Source: Escallonia rubra (Eukaryota; Streptophyta; Magnoliopsida; Escalloniales; Escalloniaceae). Taken from it: a stretch of DNA of 64,000 nucleotides. Shown here in pieces: positions 32,197 to 44,900 of this stretch. Both the position numbers and the translations under genes were made by a program. The DNA lies in contig JAVXUO010001154.1 of NCBI GenBank assembly GCA_033065855.1, positions 1 to 64,000 of the forward strand, given 5' to 3'. Every line of letters starts with the position of its first letter. The stretch's first letter is position 1. A model generated the notes under the pieces. That model was not told the origin of the DNA and searched no databases. It saw nothing but the letters and a program-made list of their open reading frames with translations.

Positions 32197-32754
32197 ACTA
32201 GCAGAGAGCGCACACATACACTCACACACACACACACACACACATATATATTGGCATATGTAGTTTTATTATTTTATGTGCGAACCCAAACACCGGAAAA
32301 TGAAATTCATGAAAATATTTTCATAGAACTGCTATTTTCTGGAAAGTTTCCGTAAACGATTTTCCTTAAAGCATTTTTCGAAAAAACAAGCAGGGCCTGG
32401 GTGGAAAACCTCTGAAAATTTTGCCTGGTAGCCTGGAAATCAAAGAAAAATTTGGAATTGAACATTTCTAAAGTCCAAATTTTTATATACATGTGTGTGT
32501 ATATATATGTACATACATACACATCTGTGTTTGGGGGGGGGGGGGTAACAATCCCCATCTGCTAGGGGAGAAAACCTTATTTCTCCAACTGTCATCCGGC
32601 CGTCTATGTGTGATTGTGGACGACCAAAATTAGATTTTTTTTGTCTTCTACTTGCTTAACCGCCCCTCTTTGGAGCGGTTAGCTATTTTGACAATTTTTG
32701 CCCCAAAAAGCCCCTTGCCATAGATATGTCTTCTCCTTCATTTTTTTGTGTGTG

Positions 32755-32798
<44 letters not shown>

Positions 32799-33360
32799 TC
32801 ACTCACACATATCTTCAGCCATTCTTTACCTCATTCACCACCATCACACATACATCCAACCATTATTTTACCGATGGCAACCCACTATAATCATCCATGT
32901 TACCAACCACCATTGCACCCATGGCCAAACACCACCATACCGACAAACTCAATCACAACTGATATCCACCATTGACGGATCAGATAAATGAACAAAAACA
33001 TGAAATACATATAGATCTCATGATGTCTCTGGAATGGTGATAGCAACGCTCATGGTGTGGGGACGACGGTGTTAGCGAGATGGTGGCGGCGGCTTTGTGA
33101 AGGGCGGCGGTGGCATCGGCATCAGCATTGCCTTTTGGTGTGGACGTTGATGCCGTGACGTCCTTTAAGCGGAGACGTCTAGCAGTGGCGGCGACGTCTG
33201 GCAGTGGAGGCTTCCACCATCAGATCACATTGCCTCTATTAGCCTTTTCTGTTTCATTTTTTTTCCTTGGGAGTTAGATCTAAATTAAAATTCTATAAAT
33301 ATTCTTGTATTAATAAATTAGGTCAGTGGACCCATTATCTGCCCACTAATAGATAATGTT
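32197..33360. other. Unassigned sequence with microsatellites
   Basis: Contains a (CA)n run near 32220-32242, a G run at 32534-32546, a CCGCCCCT/AGCGGTT stem near 32661-32683, and (TC)n(AC)n at 32755-32800. A GC-rich stretch with GGCGGC/GTGGCGGC phrases lies near 33060-33210. Pro/His-rich open frames at 32700-32990 come from the CT/CA repeats. No gene is supported. Confidence 0.4.
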
Positions 33361-34235
33361 TGTTAGTAAGATAATTAGAGTTAATTAGAGAATATATTAT
33401 CTCATAAGTGTTTGGGATAAAGTCAATCTCTAATACTATCTCTATATAATGATTAGAGAAATTCTGATAAATCATAAGTCACAAGATAGAAGTCTTCCCT
33501 GCAAATATTATCTCAAACCATTAAAAAATTCTTACCCACTTGCACTCTCTCTAGAGCATCATCAAACTCTAAGATTTGGTTCATGGACGAAGAGAACAAC
33601 TTTGATATTTCTTGGAACACTCAATTTGATTCTCTGAGATTACACAAAGATATAGATTTTGTTTCTAGCTTCATAGATGCCTAAAAAGTTTCAATGGTAC
33701 ACGAAGTGGTCCGCAAAAAGGGAACTGACTAGATGTGACTATTCTTCTCAGTTTGTGTTAATATTTCTGAGGCTTCATCAGAGGGTTAAATGTGGTCCAA
33801 TTGAGCTCAAACTTTGTGTACAAGTTCTTCTGGGTATGATCTTAACATCCAATGGTCGGTTTTTGCATCAAATGTCCGTAACTTCAGATATATTGATCTG
33901 AATAGCAGCTCATTTTTTGGATAATATCTCTCTAATCTCTTGTTGTGGTGAACCAAGAGTGTTATTCTCTTGATGTTTTGATACTTGTTAGCCTCTAGGT
34001 TGAGCTAAAGAAGAAAAACCTTGTAACTCCATTGTTTGATATAGTGGAAAAACTATTCATAGTTGGCCCGTGGGTTTTCCCTTTACATTGAAGGGTTTTC
34101 CACCTTAAATCTTGTGTTGGTTTTGTGTGGCTAGTTATGTTATTGCTATTTACTTGTTCAATTTGATTCTGCACACATATTGGTTATTTCCGTAAAGGCT
34201 AGCACAAGAAAGGAAAGGTGTGGCTTTCCCCAACA
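33361..34235 (+). mobile_element. Possible solo LTR of a Copia-type element
   Basis: Starts TGTTAGTAAGATAATTAGAG, has a TATATAATG box near 33440, and near the end has the phrases GTGGGTTTTCCCTTTACATT and GGGTTTTCCACCTTAAATC, which in my experience are typical of the 3' part of plant Copia LTRs, ending CCCCAACA. There is no convincing 5-bp target duplication (ATGTT versus ATTAT), and no internal region, so edges are approximate. Confidence 0.4.
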
Positions 34236-35700
34236 ATTATTGGCGTAATATAGATTGGTGGCATTTTCCTTGTGTTTATATAGGTTAATTACATCCGCGC
34301 GTCACAACTTTGCAGGGGAGGACAAACTTTAAGATAGTCAAAGCCAAACTCTCATGCGTGCTACTTGAACAACATTGATATTTCTTGGAACATTCAATTT
34401 GATTATTTGAGATTACAGAAAGACATGACTTTTGTATCTAGCTTCATAAGGGCCTAAAGAGTTTCATTGGTACACGTCGTGGTTTGTAAAAAGGCAACTG
34501 ACTAGATGTAACTATTCTTGTCAATTTGTGTTCACATTTGAAAAATATAGATTGATGGCATTGTGCTTATGCTTATATAGGTTAGTTACATCCACTCGTC
34601 ACAAATTCGCAAGGGAAGACAAACTTTAAGATAATCAAAATCTAACTCTCATACGTACTAATTGAACAACATTGATATATTTTGGAACACTCAATTTGAT
34701 TTACGAGATTACACAAAGATATGGCTTTTGGTTCTAGTTTCTTAGGGGTCTGAAGATATTCAATGGTACACGTCGTGGTCTCCAAAAAAGCAACTGACTA
34801 GACGTGACTATTCTTGTCAGTTTGTATTAATATTTCAAAATGAATTTTTGACAAAATATAGATTGGTGGCATTGTGCTTATGCTTATATAGGTTAATTAC
34901 ATCCACTTGTCATATTTGCAAGGGAAGACAAACTTTAAGATATTTAAAACAAAACTTTCATGTATACTAATTGAACAATATTGATATTTCTTGGAACACT
35001 CAATTTGTTTCTCTGAGATCACACAAAGATATGACTTTAATTTCTAGCTTCATAGGGGCTTGAAGAGTTTCAATGGTACACGTCGTGGTCTGCAAAAAAG
35101 GCAACTGATTAGATGTGACTATTCTTGTCAGTTTGTGTTAATATTTCAAAATAAAATATTGACATAATACAGAATGATGCCATTGTGATTATGCTTATGT
35201 AGGTTATTTACATCCGCATGTCACAAATTTGCAAAGGAACACAAATATTCAGATATTCAAACCAAAATCGTGTATACTAATTGAACCATATTGATATTTC
35301 TTGGAACACTCAATTCGACTCTTTGAGATTACACCAAGATATGGCTTTTGTTTCTAGCTTCATAGAGGCCAAAAGAGTTTCAATGGTACGCATTGTGGTC
35401 TACAGAAAAGGCAACTGACTAGATATGATTATTTTTGTCAGTTTGTGTTAATATTTCGTTAGAAATTCTAGCGTCAAATAAAGTGATAATCTTGCGTTAG
35501 GCAACAAAAGTGTCTCTAATCCCATTTCAAATGATAAAAACAATTGAGATATGTTGAAACAGTGCTTATGCTCATAGTTATTTACATCTGCATGCCGCAA
35601 ATTTGCAAAGGACCATACTAGTTGGAGGACATTACTTTTTCTTGTAATACTCAATTAATAATTCTCTAACAAGAAGACTATAGGAAGGTATGGCTTCTGC
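34236..35700. repeat. Tandem array of about 300-bp units (about 4-5 copies)
   Basis: The phrase TTGATATTTCTTGGAACAC recurs at 34375, 34672 (variant), 34981, 35291 and, degraded, near 35630, spacing 297-310 bp then about 340. Each unit also has TAGCTTCATAGGGGCC, CAACTGACTAGATGTGACT and TATAGGTTAATTACATCC. One further copy of about 185 bp (33585-33770) lies inside the LTR-like block to the left. Non-coding. Confidence 0.85.
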
Positions 35701-36987
35701 TCTTCATCTCTTTTCCTTCATTTTATTAGCGTACATATCATCTACTTAAGTGGTTACATGTGGTTGCAATTTTAATTTCCTCATAGTTATTTTGTTTTGA
35801 AAAGTATACAATCATCCAACCAAATATGCTTTATAAATTATGAGCCACCCTTGGGATTAGTAGTTCTGTGTCTTTATTACAAAATTATTCATGCATAATA
35901 ATAAAAAGGTTTGAAAAGAATATTTGCCTTATCTATTTCCCTTTTCTCTTTACCTTTCTTGAGAGTAGCATTGTATTCTTTCATTCATGTCTTTCTTGGC
36001 TTGGAGGATATAGGGTAATTTGCCTTCCTCGCTTAGGTTTTTCCACATTTGGGACGCAAGATGTGAAACCTAAAATGAAGAGATTCATTTTAATTTGTTA
36101 TAGAGCGGCTACAAAAAAAATGAGTTAAAAAGTGTTCAAATAGTTTCAATCACCTCACGCAATAGTTATATATTAATTAGAATAAGGTTGCTGTTGTCCA
36201 TGCTTTGTTTCAGTGCTGAAGGCATTACATCCCCTTTTTTCCTTGCAAAATCAGCCTCTTTAGATATTTGAGTGCGGACACATCCTTACATACTAATATT
36301 CATCTTTGTGTCAAGCTTTTTTCATGATCTTGTTTCCTTTGCTTGGCTATCTTTTACAAAACTTTGGAAGTCTCTAGAGAAGGTTGGATTTTATCAAGAT
36401 GTTGCAAGTAACCGCATTAATGCTTAAGGAAAGGAAAGAGGTAGGAAGTCCTTTCTTCATCTCTTTGGCTATCTGAACTCGCAAGTTATTGTTAACAATT
36501 GCATGGTACCATGGCCACCATCAGCAATAAAAAATAAGAATGAAGGCTGCATCACCATTTATAAGCACCACATTCAGTCAAAAGAGACTTTCTTTGAGAT
36601 TGGATACAGTTCAAGTTATGTTAAACTATATGTATGTTAATTACTGAAAACTCTAACCTTCTGCTTGCTCGGTTTTGGAGCCCTATATTGCACCATGCAT
36701 TGCTTGTTTCTAGTATTTCCCATCATCACAATACACAAAGAACGCAGTTGCACTTGTGTTAAAAAATGCAATGGATGTGCCATACAAGACAATTGATGAA
36801 AACGAATTGCTAAGGACATCTCTAGAAGTAATTGCCTACTTCATTAGTTACCCAAAACAATGAAAGGAGAGTGAGTAGTACATATCTGGACATGGGAACC
36901 TAGAAGTGGCAGACCAAGAAACAAAAAGCTAATATACAAACTCATGAGTTGAACAGTGGGCATTCAAGCTAGTTGATATGAAATTGG
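35701..36987. other. Non-coding stretch, nothing recognised
   Basis: AT-rich sequence without protein similarity that I can recognise and without obvious repeats. It directly follows the stop codon side (3' side) of the NLP pseudogene. Confidence 0.4.
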
Positions 36988-38404
36988 CTAAACCCTCATT
37001 TTGATTGTAGCAGATAACCCCAGACTCGTGAGGCAGTACTTGAGGTCTTTTTTACATGCAAGTAACACCCAATCACCTTCATCATATTGATATTCGATGT
37101 GTAAACATTTTACCTTCAAAGGCAGCCTCTCAGTTAGGTTCTCCACCAACTATGTCCTTCTTGATGAAGAAGAAATTTGAAACCTTACGATGTCATTTAC
37201 ATAGATTACCTTTATGGTCACAAGTCTTTCGTCCTGCATTCTTCAATACCTAACAACATCATAAGGAATTTGAAACCTAATGATGTCGTTTACATGAAGG
37301 GTCTCTCCGACTGAATTTTAAGATCCCTTCCTCAATACCTTGAACATATTCATTCGCGTTCTTGAGATTAGAGCGAGTAGGCTTAACTTTTTTTCTCTTG
37401 CAATTTGGCCACTCAGGGATCCCAATATTTTTACATAAATGCTTCATTTTAGATCGACTAACTGCTAAAGAAAAGTTCCAATAATCTCACAAACAAAAAA
37501 ATAAATCACGTCAAAAAATTGAAAGATGAAAAGGTGAGCCACCATTCCGTAAAAAATTCTTTGTGACTTCATCAAGTGTCGTCATTCCAAGGTATGGTTT
37601 GAGAATCTCGTAACTAACTAGGTGTTCTTTTTCAGACACCAGGCACTGCTTTTGTAAAGAGGTAACAACTCTGTTGCTTTGTTCGACACCATTCTCAGAG
37701 GTTCTTCTACAGTCAATTACTGACTCGAGGAATATACTTGCACTAGTTCGCCCTCAGTTTTTAAGCCTTTGGGAGATCTAATAGTTCTGCATTTACTAGA
37801 AGAATGAAGCTCAACAGTCAAAGTAAAAGCTTCAATGATATCGCCAATTAAATTCTCTTCGAGTTTCTTTTTTTAGGAAACTTTGAAACTTTCGAAGTGT
37901 TGCTTCATTGTTGCCAGTATTGAACCCAACGAGGTCTTGTCATCTCCGTAGTTTTCTGGACAGCATGTGGGCCAAAAGAACTCTAGTACATAATCAAGAC
38001 TTCTGGTGTACGTACTCTACAAGGATATTGCAAAATAGCCAATTAATCTATACTTGTGTGAGTGGTGTGCCAGTGGATACTCGATCAGGTTGATTTTGCT
38101 AATGTCACTGCAGAAGCACGGTCTATAAGATCGAAATGCCTTCCAAAAAATCCCATGCCCCTGCCTTAGAGGCTGATGAGTGCATATATCATAGCATCAT
38201 ACCCGTGGCGGCTAGCTGCAGTTCTCATCACCTCATAATAGCAATTTAAGTGACAGCTATTGTCGTTCCCATTTGGATACTCATCACTTGCATTGGCAGT
38301 GCTACTTCTGCATAGCCCTAAGGTTTGAACAAGAGGTAATTTGTGTATACAGTAAAGCTTTTGCAACATTATTTCAATTTCATCTATTGAATGCGATAGG
38401 CCTT
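36988..38404 (-). pseudogene. NIN-like protein (NLP) transcription factor pseudogene: GAF-like, RWP-RK, PB1
   Basis: Minus-strand order reproduces the C-terminal two thirds of an NLP. First comes a segment ending in HKLPLVQTLGLC (about 38320). Then the GAF-like domain reads, across frame changes, YRPCFCSDISKINLIEYPLA (about 38130) and DYVLEFFWP...LGSILATMKQHFESFKV (about 37990-37880). The RWP-RK-like region has VSYEILKPYLGMTTLDEVTK (about 37600) and KHLCKNIGIPEWPNCKRKK (about 37450-37395). Last is a PB1 domain with VIYVNDIVRFQI (about 37200) and YQYDEGDWVLLACKKDLKYC (about 37090-37030), ending at a stop at 36988. NLPs are nitrate/nodulation-related transcription factors. Damage: several stops and frameshifts, an interruption within RWP-RK (37470-37540, possibly a former intron), the RWPSRK core changed to EWPNCKRK, and a partial PB1 duplication. 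The N-terminus is missing. Confidence 0.8.
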
Positions 38405-40031
38405 CCATGTTCCGATTTTAAATTTTTTTTGTCCACATGTGATATACTTTCTCTGTCCTTCATAAATCGATCATATCTTCTTTTTGGGCATTACAACAAA
38501 AATTGGTCACTTTCCAAAATAAGAAATATGTTTTGAGTGTTTTTTCATATTTACCCTTTTTATAATTCAATTTTTTTCTCCAAATTTAACTATCTATCAA
38601 CTCATTTTCTCTCTCTAGGCCCCTCTCTCTCTCTTTCTATCTCTCTCTCCAACTCCCCCCCTACTTAGCTGTTGCCCCCTCCCGTACCCCCCCGTCGGTG
38701 CCCTCTCTCCTTCCCCTCATCCCCGTCGCTGCCACTCACCCCTCTACACCCTGTCACTGCCACTCACCCTAGGGCATCGTTGCCATCACCCTACTCTCAC
38801 CTTTCCCTTACTCGTTGTCGCCTCTACCCTCTCCTCACCTCGTCGCCACCTCTTCCTGCTTCCACCACGTCTTTTCCCTTCCCTTACCCAACTGCTGCCC
38901 CCAACCTCCCTGCGCCCCACTGCTGCCCCACCCTCTCCTGACCTAGCCGTGACATGACAAATAACTTTCGGCATGACAACGGCTCTGACAACTGTCTCAA
39001 CCAGCCATGACTGTTATTAATTCCCGCCGTGACATGACTGTAAATTCAATTTGTAGATACAATTTGACTGTAAGTCATTGGCTGTGATGGGTTTTGGCTT
39101 TGGTAGATGGTGGTGTTGGCTGCGTTGGATTTGGTAGGTGGATTTTGGCTTTGGTGGATGGTGGTGACTGTGGACGTGGTGGGTTTTTGGTTTAGTGGTA
39201 ATTATTATCGTAGTGGAGATGATGGTGATGGGAAAGAATTGTGGCATATGGTGAGTGGTGTTGTGATGATGCAGAGATGAAGTCGTGGTAGTATGGAGGT
39301 GGTAGTTAACGTTGGAGTCGTAAGGGGCGGGAGGAAGAGAGAGACTTGGGAAGAGATAAATGAATGGCATTTGAAAATTAGATTCATAAGTCATGGGCAG
39401 TTTAGTCTTTTCGCTCCGAATCATTATGTATTTGAGTATAATTTGTTTAAACTAGTGAGCACGCCTGTAATTTTGCCCTAATCTCGAGGACATTGCTGTA
39501 ATTATCCTAATTATTATTATAAAATGGGTCCAAATATGCAAGTGGGAAGCAATGAACCCAAGACCTGGCCAAGTGAGAGTTCTAATACCATGTTAAATAG
39601 ACCGTCAGTTCAAAGTTTTTAAATCGAATCACACCAAACCAATCATGATCGCAAGGGGTGAGCACTAAACCGATCTGAGCAGTTCAAATCGAACTGATCC
39701 AATCCGAAATGTCCAAAAATCTCAACGGTTTTGCTTCACATCTCTCAAACTGATGTTGGTTCGGTTAGGTTCATGGTTCACATTTTTAAAATTGATTACA
39801 AATCGGAGCCGACCGATATATGAATTATTCTTAGTAACATTTGTTGATAGTTTTCATACATATAGTACTAAGCAAATCCAAATAAACAAAACCTTTAAAA
39901 TTAAAAGAAAATAAAATAATGAGAGCATTTATAAAACAAAATTTAGTGACCAATATATCTTCTATATTTATTTATACATGAATGACAAAGGCGCGCGCGC
40001 ACACACACACACACACACAGATATGTATGTG

Positions 40032-40076
<45 letters not shown>

Positions 40077-41100
40077 CTATGGAATAATACTTATATTTTA
40101 TATTAAAACGAGCACTTATATACCAAATATAACAAGATTATGTGCAATTTAGAGAAAATTTAACTTCAATTTTAATTATATTTAGATCCAATAATAATGT
40201 GAAAAGCTACAACATCTTTGAACGGGTGCAAAACGATCCAAATCAACTAAACCAAACCATTTAAATAAACCAAACCGAACCGCCTAAACCGATGGTGTTC
40301 GGTTCAGTTCTGTTCACAATCTTTTAAACCAAGGGGCAAAAGCTCGGTACGTACTTTGACCCCCAAACCCAACCATTCTCACCTTTAATCATCGGTCTAG
40401 TCAGCTTGAAAGATTTTATTTGGTCGATTTGGATCGCTTTTAGTCTGTTCAAAATTTTTACCCTTTTCACATCTATCATTTGATTCGAATATTACACAAA
40501 AATAAAAAAGTTATAATTACACGGATTGCATTCTTATATTCATATTGTAAATCAACATTCATTTATGTATGTCCTAACAGAAAATGAGTGCTATTCCAGA
40601 AGCTAAAAAGGTGAAGTATTCCTTTGTCACCGATTGACCAAAGAGACCGAGAGAATTCAAGGATAATTAGTCACTGGACTTTTATAAATCTCGTCTTTCT
40701 TTTCATTTTTTACTTTCAAGATTTTTGTTTTGTTAGCTTTGCTTAATTACGTGTTTCACGAATATAATCAATGCATATAAAACGTTTTTAGCATGTCATG
40801 TACCCGTTCTTAAACCGAACTGAACCCAGATCTATTTGAGAAATCTGATTTTAAACTATTGGGGTTTTTTAGCTATTTGGATTGAATATCTGAACCAAGG
40901 AATGTTAATTTCTACTTTGGAGGGAACGCAAAGGAGGAAGAAGGAAAAAAGGGAATGCTTTTTTTTCCATATAATTACATAAGTTGCATCTACAATTTAA
41001 CCGTTGCCGACTCCATTAGATTTTAGATAATATAGCAAAAAGTTACAATCTTATCACCAAATAGCAAGACACATGTCAGGTTCATACAACCAACAATAAT
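38405..41100. other. Unassigned sequence with low-complexity blocks
   Basis: 38570-38940 is strongly CT/CCC-rich; 39060-39300 is GGTGGT/TTGG-rich on the plus strand. The Pro-, Ser- and His-rich open frames here come from this composition. From about 39600 to 40340 motifs such as AACCAAACCGAACCG and GGGGTGAGCACTAAACCGA recur at both ends, resembling a small hAT-type MITE, but clean terminal repeats were not found. No gene is supported. Confidence 0.35.
39990..40072. repeat. (GC)n(CA)n compound microsatellite
   Basis: A GCGCGC start, two CA runs separated by a TATGTATGTGTATA spacer, then TATATAT. Confidence 0.9.
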
Positions 41101-41156
41101 GTAATTTTCATCAACCCCACCCCTTTCATTCTTGAGTTTTTGAGATTCTAAAGAAG

Positions 41157-41414
41157 TTGAATTTGATGGCATTGTCAAAGGAGCATGATGGGGAGAAAAA
41201 TGTAGAGTCTAGAAATGTGTATTGGAAGGATATTTTGAGGGAGTACAAAGGGAACCTGTACGTTTTAGAGCAGATATTTGGAAAGAATTTGTCTAAAGAA
41301 GATGAATTTGATCGGAATGTGGAAGGTGCTACGGAAAATGATTTTGAGAAATTCCTGAAGAGTGAGATAGAGTTGTTGACTTTTAAGGAGGATATCAGCA
41401 TTCCTAATACTTAA
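41157..41414 (+). other. Unrecognised 85-codon open frame with internal duplication
   Basis: The frame is rich in Glu, Lys and Asp and has no motif I recognise. A stretch of about 46 bases starting GAAAATGATTTTGAGAAATT at 41334 is repeated at 41415, just after the stop codon, 81 bp downstream. The second copy stays open in the same register (NDFEKFLKSEIELL). It could be a fragment of a transposon gag or of a host gene. There is no support for expression. Confidence 0.25.
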
Positions 41415-41499
41415 GAAAATGATTTTGAGAAATTCCTGAAGAGTGAGATAGAGTTATTGAAAGAAACTAAAGAATTGAGAATTCGCTTGAATGATTTTA

Positions 41500-41675
41500 T
41501 TATTTTCTTTGGCAAATAACAACACTTGAGGGGGAGCGTGCCACCTTGATGCCAAGAAAATACTTAAGTTTCCCAAGGTCCTTAATGTGAAATTTTTTAT
41601 CCAAATAACTCTTGAATCGGCAAATACGCGCTGTATCATTTCCAGTAAAAATAACATCATCCCCATAAAATCATT
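41500..41675 (-). mobile_element. Copia reverse transcriptase fragment
   Basis: The minus strand shows FYGDDVIFTGND (the YxDD region, with Gly in place of Val) followed by CRFKSYLDKKFHIKDLGKLK and YFLGIKVARS, the conserved segment after the YVDD motif of Copia RTs. Only about 58 codons remain; both edges are abrupt. Confidence 0.8.
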
Positions 41676-41798
41676 TTTGGTAGGAATTTTTCACTCTGCT
41701 AGTAGGCACACAACTAAATCTCACTGCAACTTAATTACCACCCTCAAAGTGATGGCCAAAACAGGAGTGAAACAGAGCCTAAAACCATGCCCAAGGTA

Positions 41799-41850
41799 CA
41801 GGGGCGGAACCACGCTTGTACGAGGGGGTGCTGTAGCCCCCCCTCAGATT

Positions 41851-41910
<60 letters not shown>

Positions 41911-44900
41911 TTTTTTTTCATTTGCAACTTTCCCTTTCTCTCTCTCTCTCTCTCTCTCCTCCTCTCTCGGCCGGCTCTCACAGTCTCACAGTCACCGGCT
42001 CACCGCGGCACGCCGGCACCTCTCCAGCTCTCCTCCTCTCTCGGCTCTCTCAGTCACTGTGGCACCACACAAAGGCCACGGGCCACCGGTCATCGGCTCG
42101 GCAGCCTCAGCTCATTGCTGTACGGTAACGCACTTAAGCCAGTCGGCGGTCGCCGTGGCGTCAAGTGAAGCTCTCACGCCGTGGCGCCGGCATCTCTCCT
42201 CCTCTCTCGGCTCTCTCAGCCACCGCGGCTCGCCGCACCGCCCGCACGCCGGCACCACCCACGGCCACCGGTCGTCGACTGGACTCATTAGTTGGTCGCC
42301 GTCCCCCGATTCCGAAGCGCAAAGTCGGCGAAGGCCCTCCATAGTCCGGCGGTCCCCACCCCAACTCTGGCCAATCCCCACCTAACTCCGCCGACTCCGG
42401 CCAGATCAGATCTAGCTTAGATCTACCGTCTACGAGCCGACGGACGAACCGAGGAAGTTCCGCCACTGTCGTTCGACGATCACGACGCTTGAAATAGTGA
42501 AATTGCAGATCTGACTTTGAGTTTCAGTCACCGACGACATTGCGACAACGACGCCGTTCTGATTTCTGAGGACTGAGGTCAGTGTGCATTTTGAACAATT
42601 TCTTTTGCTATTGAGAATTGATTATTTGATTAATAATTTTAGGTTGTTAGTTGTGTATTTGATAATTTAGATTATTAATGATGCTTGATGGATGTTAATC
42701 GTGCATTGAGCACTTAGATTTGAGATTGTTGATGGAGGATGGGACCCAATTGGATTTTTATCCTATTTGAGCATTGATTGTTTGATTGATAATTTTAGGT
42801 TGTGTTAATTGTGCATTTAAAAATTGAGATTATTTTCATGCTGATTATATGTTGTTAATTGTGCATTGAGCATTTGAGAATTGAGATGGTTGATGGAGGA
42901 TGGGACCCAATTGGATTGAGATGTCAGATATGTGATTTACTTGAATGGTGGGTTGAAATTAAGTTAATTAGGTTAACGCGATAATAAAACATGACTGAAA
43001 AAGTAAAAGAATAAAATATTTGTAATTAACTAGGTTATTTGATTGATAATTGATGGATTGATACTTAAAATAAAATAATTTTTTTTTCAGAATGGAAAGG
43101 TTCTATCAAAAGAAAGCAAATGTGGAAAATTTATTACAGTCTAATAAGAATGAGTGTAGAAATCAAGATACTATTCAACAGTCTCTGATTCCAACAGTAA
43201 TGGACAAGGCTCCCATTGTGTGTCGTGATATTCATTGTGAACATTCAAGTAGAGTTAGCGATGAGTTCAATTCTGACGAGCTTATTGCGGATCCTGGGTT
43301 GCGTCCGAATATTTTGGATTATGGTCATAATGTTCGAGATAAAGTTCGACGAGCGTATTGGTCGAAAGGTCCTTGCCAACCTTGTCACCATAATTTTCCA
43401 TTTACACAATTCGGAACTCAGTCTCGTCGATTTGTTTCTTCTTGGTTTGACATTTATTTGAGTTGGTTGGAGTATAGTGTAGCAAAAGATGAAGCATATT
43501 GTTTGTGTTGCTACTTGTTCGGAAGTGCTCATGGGGAGCAAGGGGTGGTGGTACTTTTGTTAGGCATGGTTGTAACGATTGGAGAAAGAAGGAGAAATTG
43601 CAAAAACATGTTGGAGAAGTTGGTAGTGTACACAACCTTGCTTTAACTAAGTGTCAAGCCTTTGATAACCCTCAGCAGAGTATTGGAGTAGTTTTGTCCA
43701 ACCAAACAGATGAAAGTAGGGTTCAATACCGTACTCGCTTGACTGCATCAATTGATGTTATTCGGTTTCTCTTACGTCAAGGCTTGTCTTTCCGTGGGCA
43801 CGATGAATCTGATGAATCTAAAAATCAGGAAAATTTTCTAGAACTGTTAGAGTTTATTGCTGATTACAATGAAAATGTGAAAAAAGTCGTGTTGTCGAAT
43901 GCTCCTCAGAACCTCAAATTGACATCACCAAAAGTTCAGAAAGAAATTGTTAGTGCCATTGCCGAAGAAATAAGAGATGCAATTGTTGGGGACATGACAA
44001 CTGAATTATTTTCCATCTTAGTTGATGAGTGTCGTGATATTTCAGTCAAAGAACAAATGGGAGTTGTCTTGAGATATGTGGACAAAAGAGGATGGGTGAT
44101 TGAACGTTTTCTTGGTATTGTCCATGTTGCTAATACCGCTGCCTTATCATTGAAAGACGCGATTGACAGTTTATTTGCAATGCATGAATTGAGCATTTCA
44201 AGAATTCGTGGACAAGGCTATGATGGAGCAAGTAATATGCAAGGTGAATTCAATGGTCTTAAAACCTTAATTCAGAGGGAGAATGAAAGTGCTTATTATA
44301 TTCATTGCTTTGCTCATCAACTTCAGCTAACTCTTGTAGTCGTTGCAAAAAAACATGCTCAGATTGCATTGCTCTTTAATTTGGTTGCTAAGGTAGTCAA
44401 CACTGTGGGAGTTTCATGCAAGCGAAGAGATGCTATTCGAGAAAGTGAAGCCAATAGACTTGCTCGTGACCTTGAGAGTGGTGATATCATCAGTGGTCGA
44501 GGTTTAAATCAAGAAACTAGCATCAAAAGAGCAGGAGAGACCCGTTAGGGATCACATTACGGTGCATTATTGAATTTGAGTCAAATGTTTGCTTCAATGA
44601 TATGTGTGCTTAATAAGGTTGTTGAGGATGCTACAAATTATGAACAGAGAGATGAAGCATTGGGTCTTTTGAACTCGGTGCCAACTTATGATTTTGTCTT
44701 CAACATGCATTTGATGATAAATATTTTGGGGATGACGAATGAACTTTCACAAGCATTACAAAAGAAAGATCAAAACATTGTGAATGCAATGAAGTTGGCA
44801 AGTTTAACAAAGCAATGATTGCAGGTCTTTAGAGATCAAGGGTTGGAAGACTTGCTGGAAGAGGTCTCACAATTTTGTGTAAAACACGATATTGACGTAT

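Noticed and set aside
38672-38974. Pro/Ser-rich open frame and its antisense counterpart
   Set aside because: The region is a CT/CCC low-complexity block; no conserved domain and no start context.
39600-40345. hAT-type MITE with AACCGAACC motifs at both ends
   Set aside because: Internal motifs mirror each other, but no clean terminal repeat or 8-bp duplication could be identified.
42059-42466. GC-rich open frames on both strands in the hAT element
   Set aside because: The area is the CT/GC-rich leader before the transposase and has no transposase or host domain.
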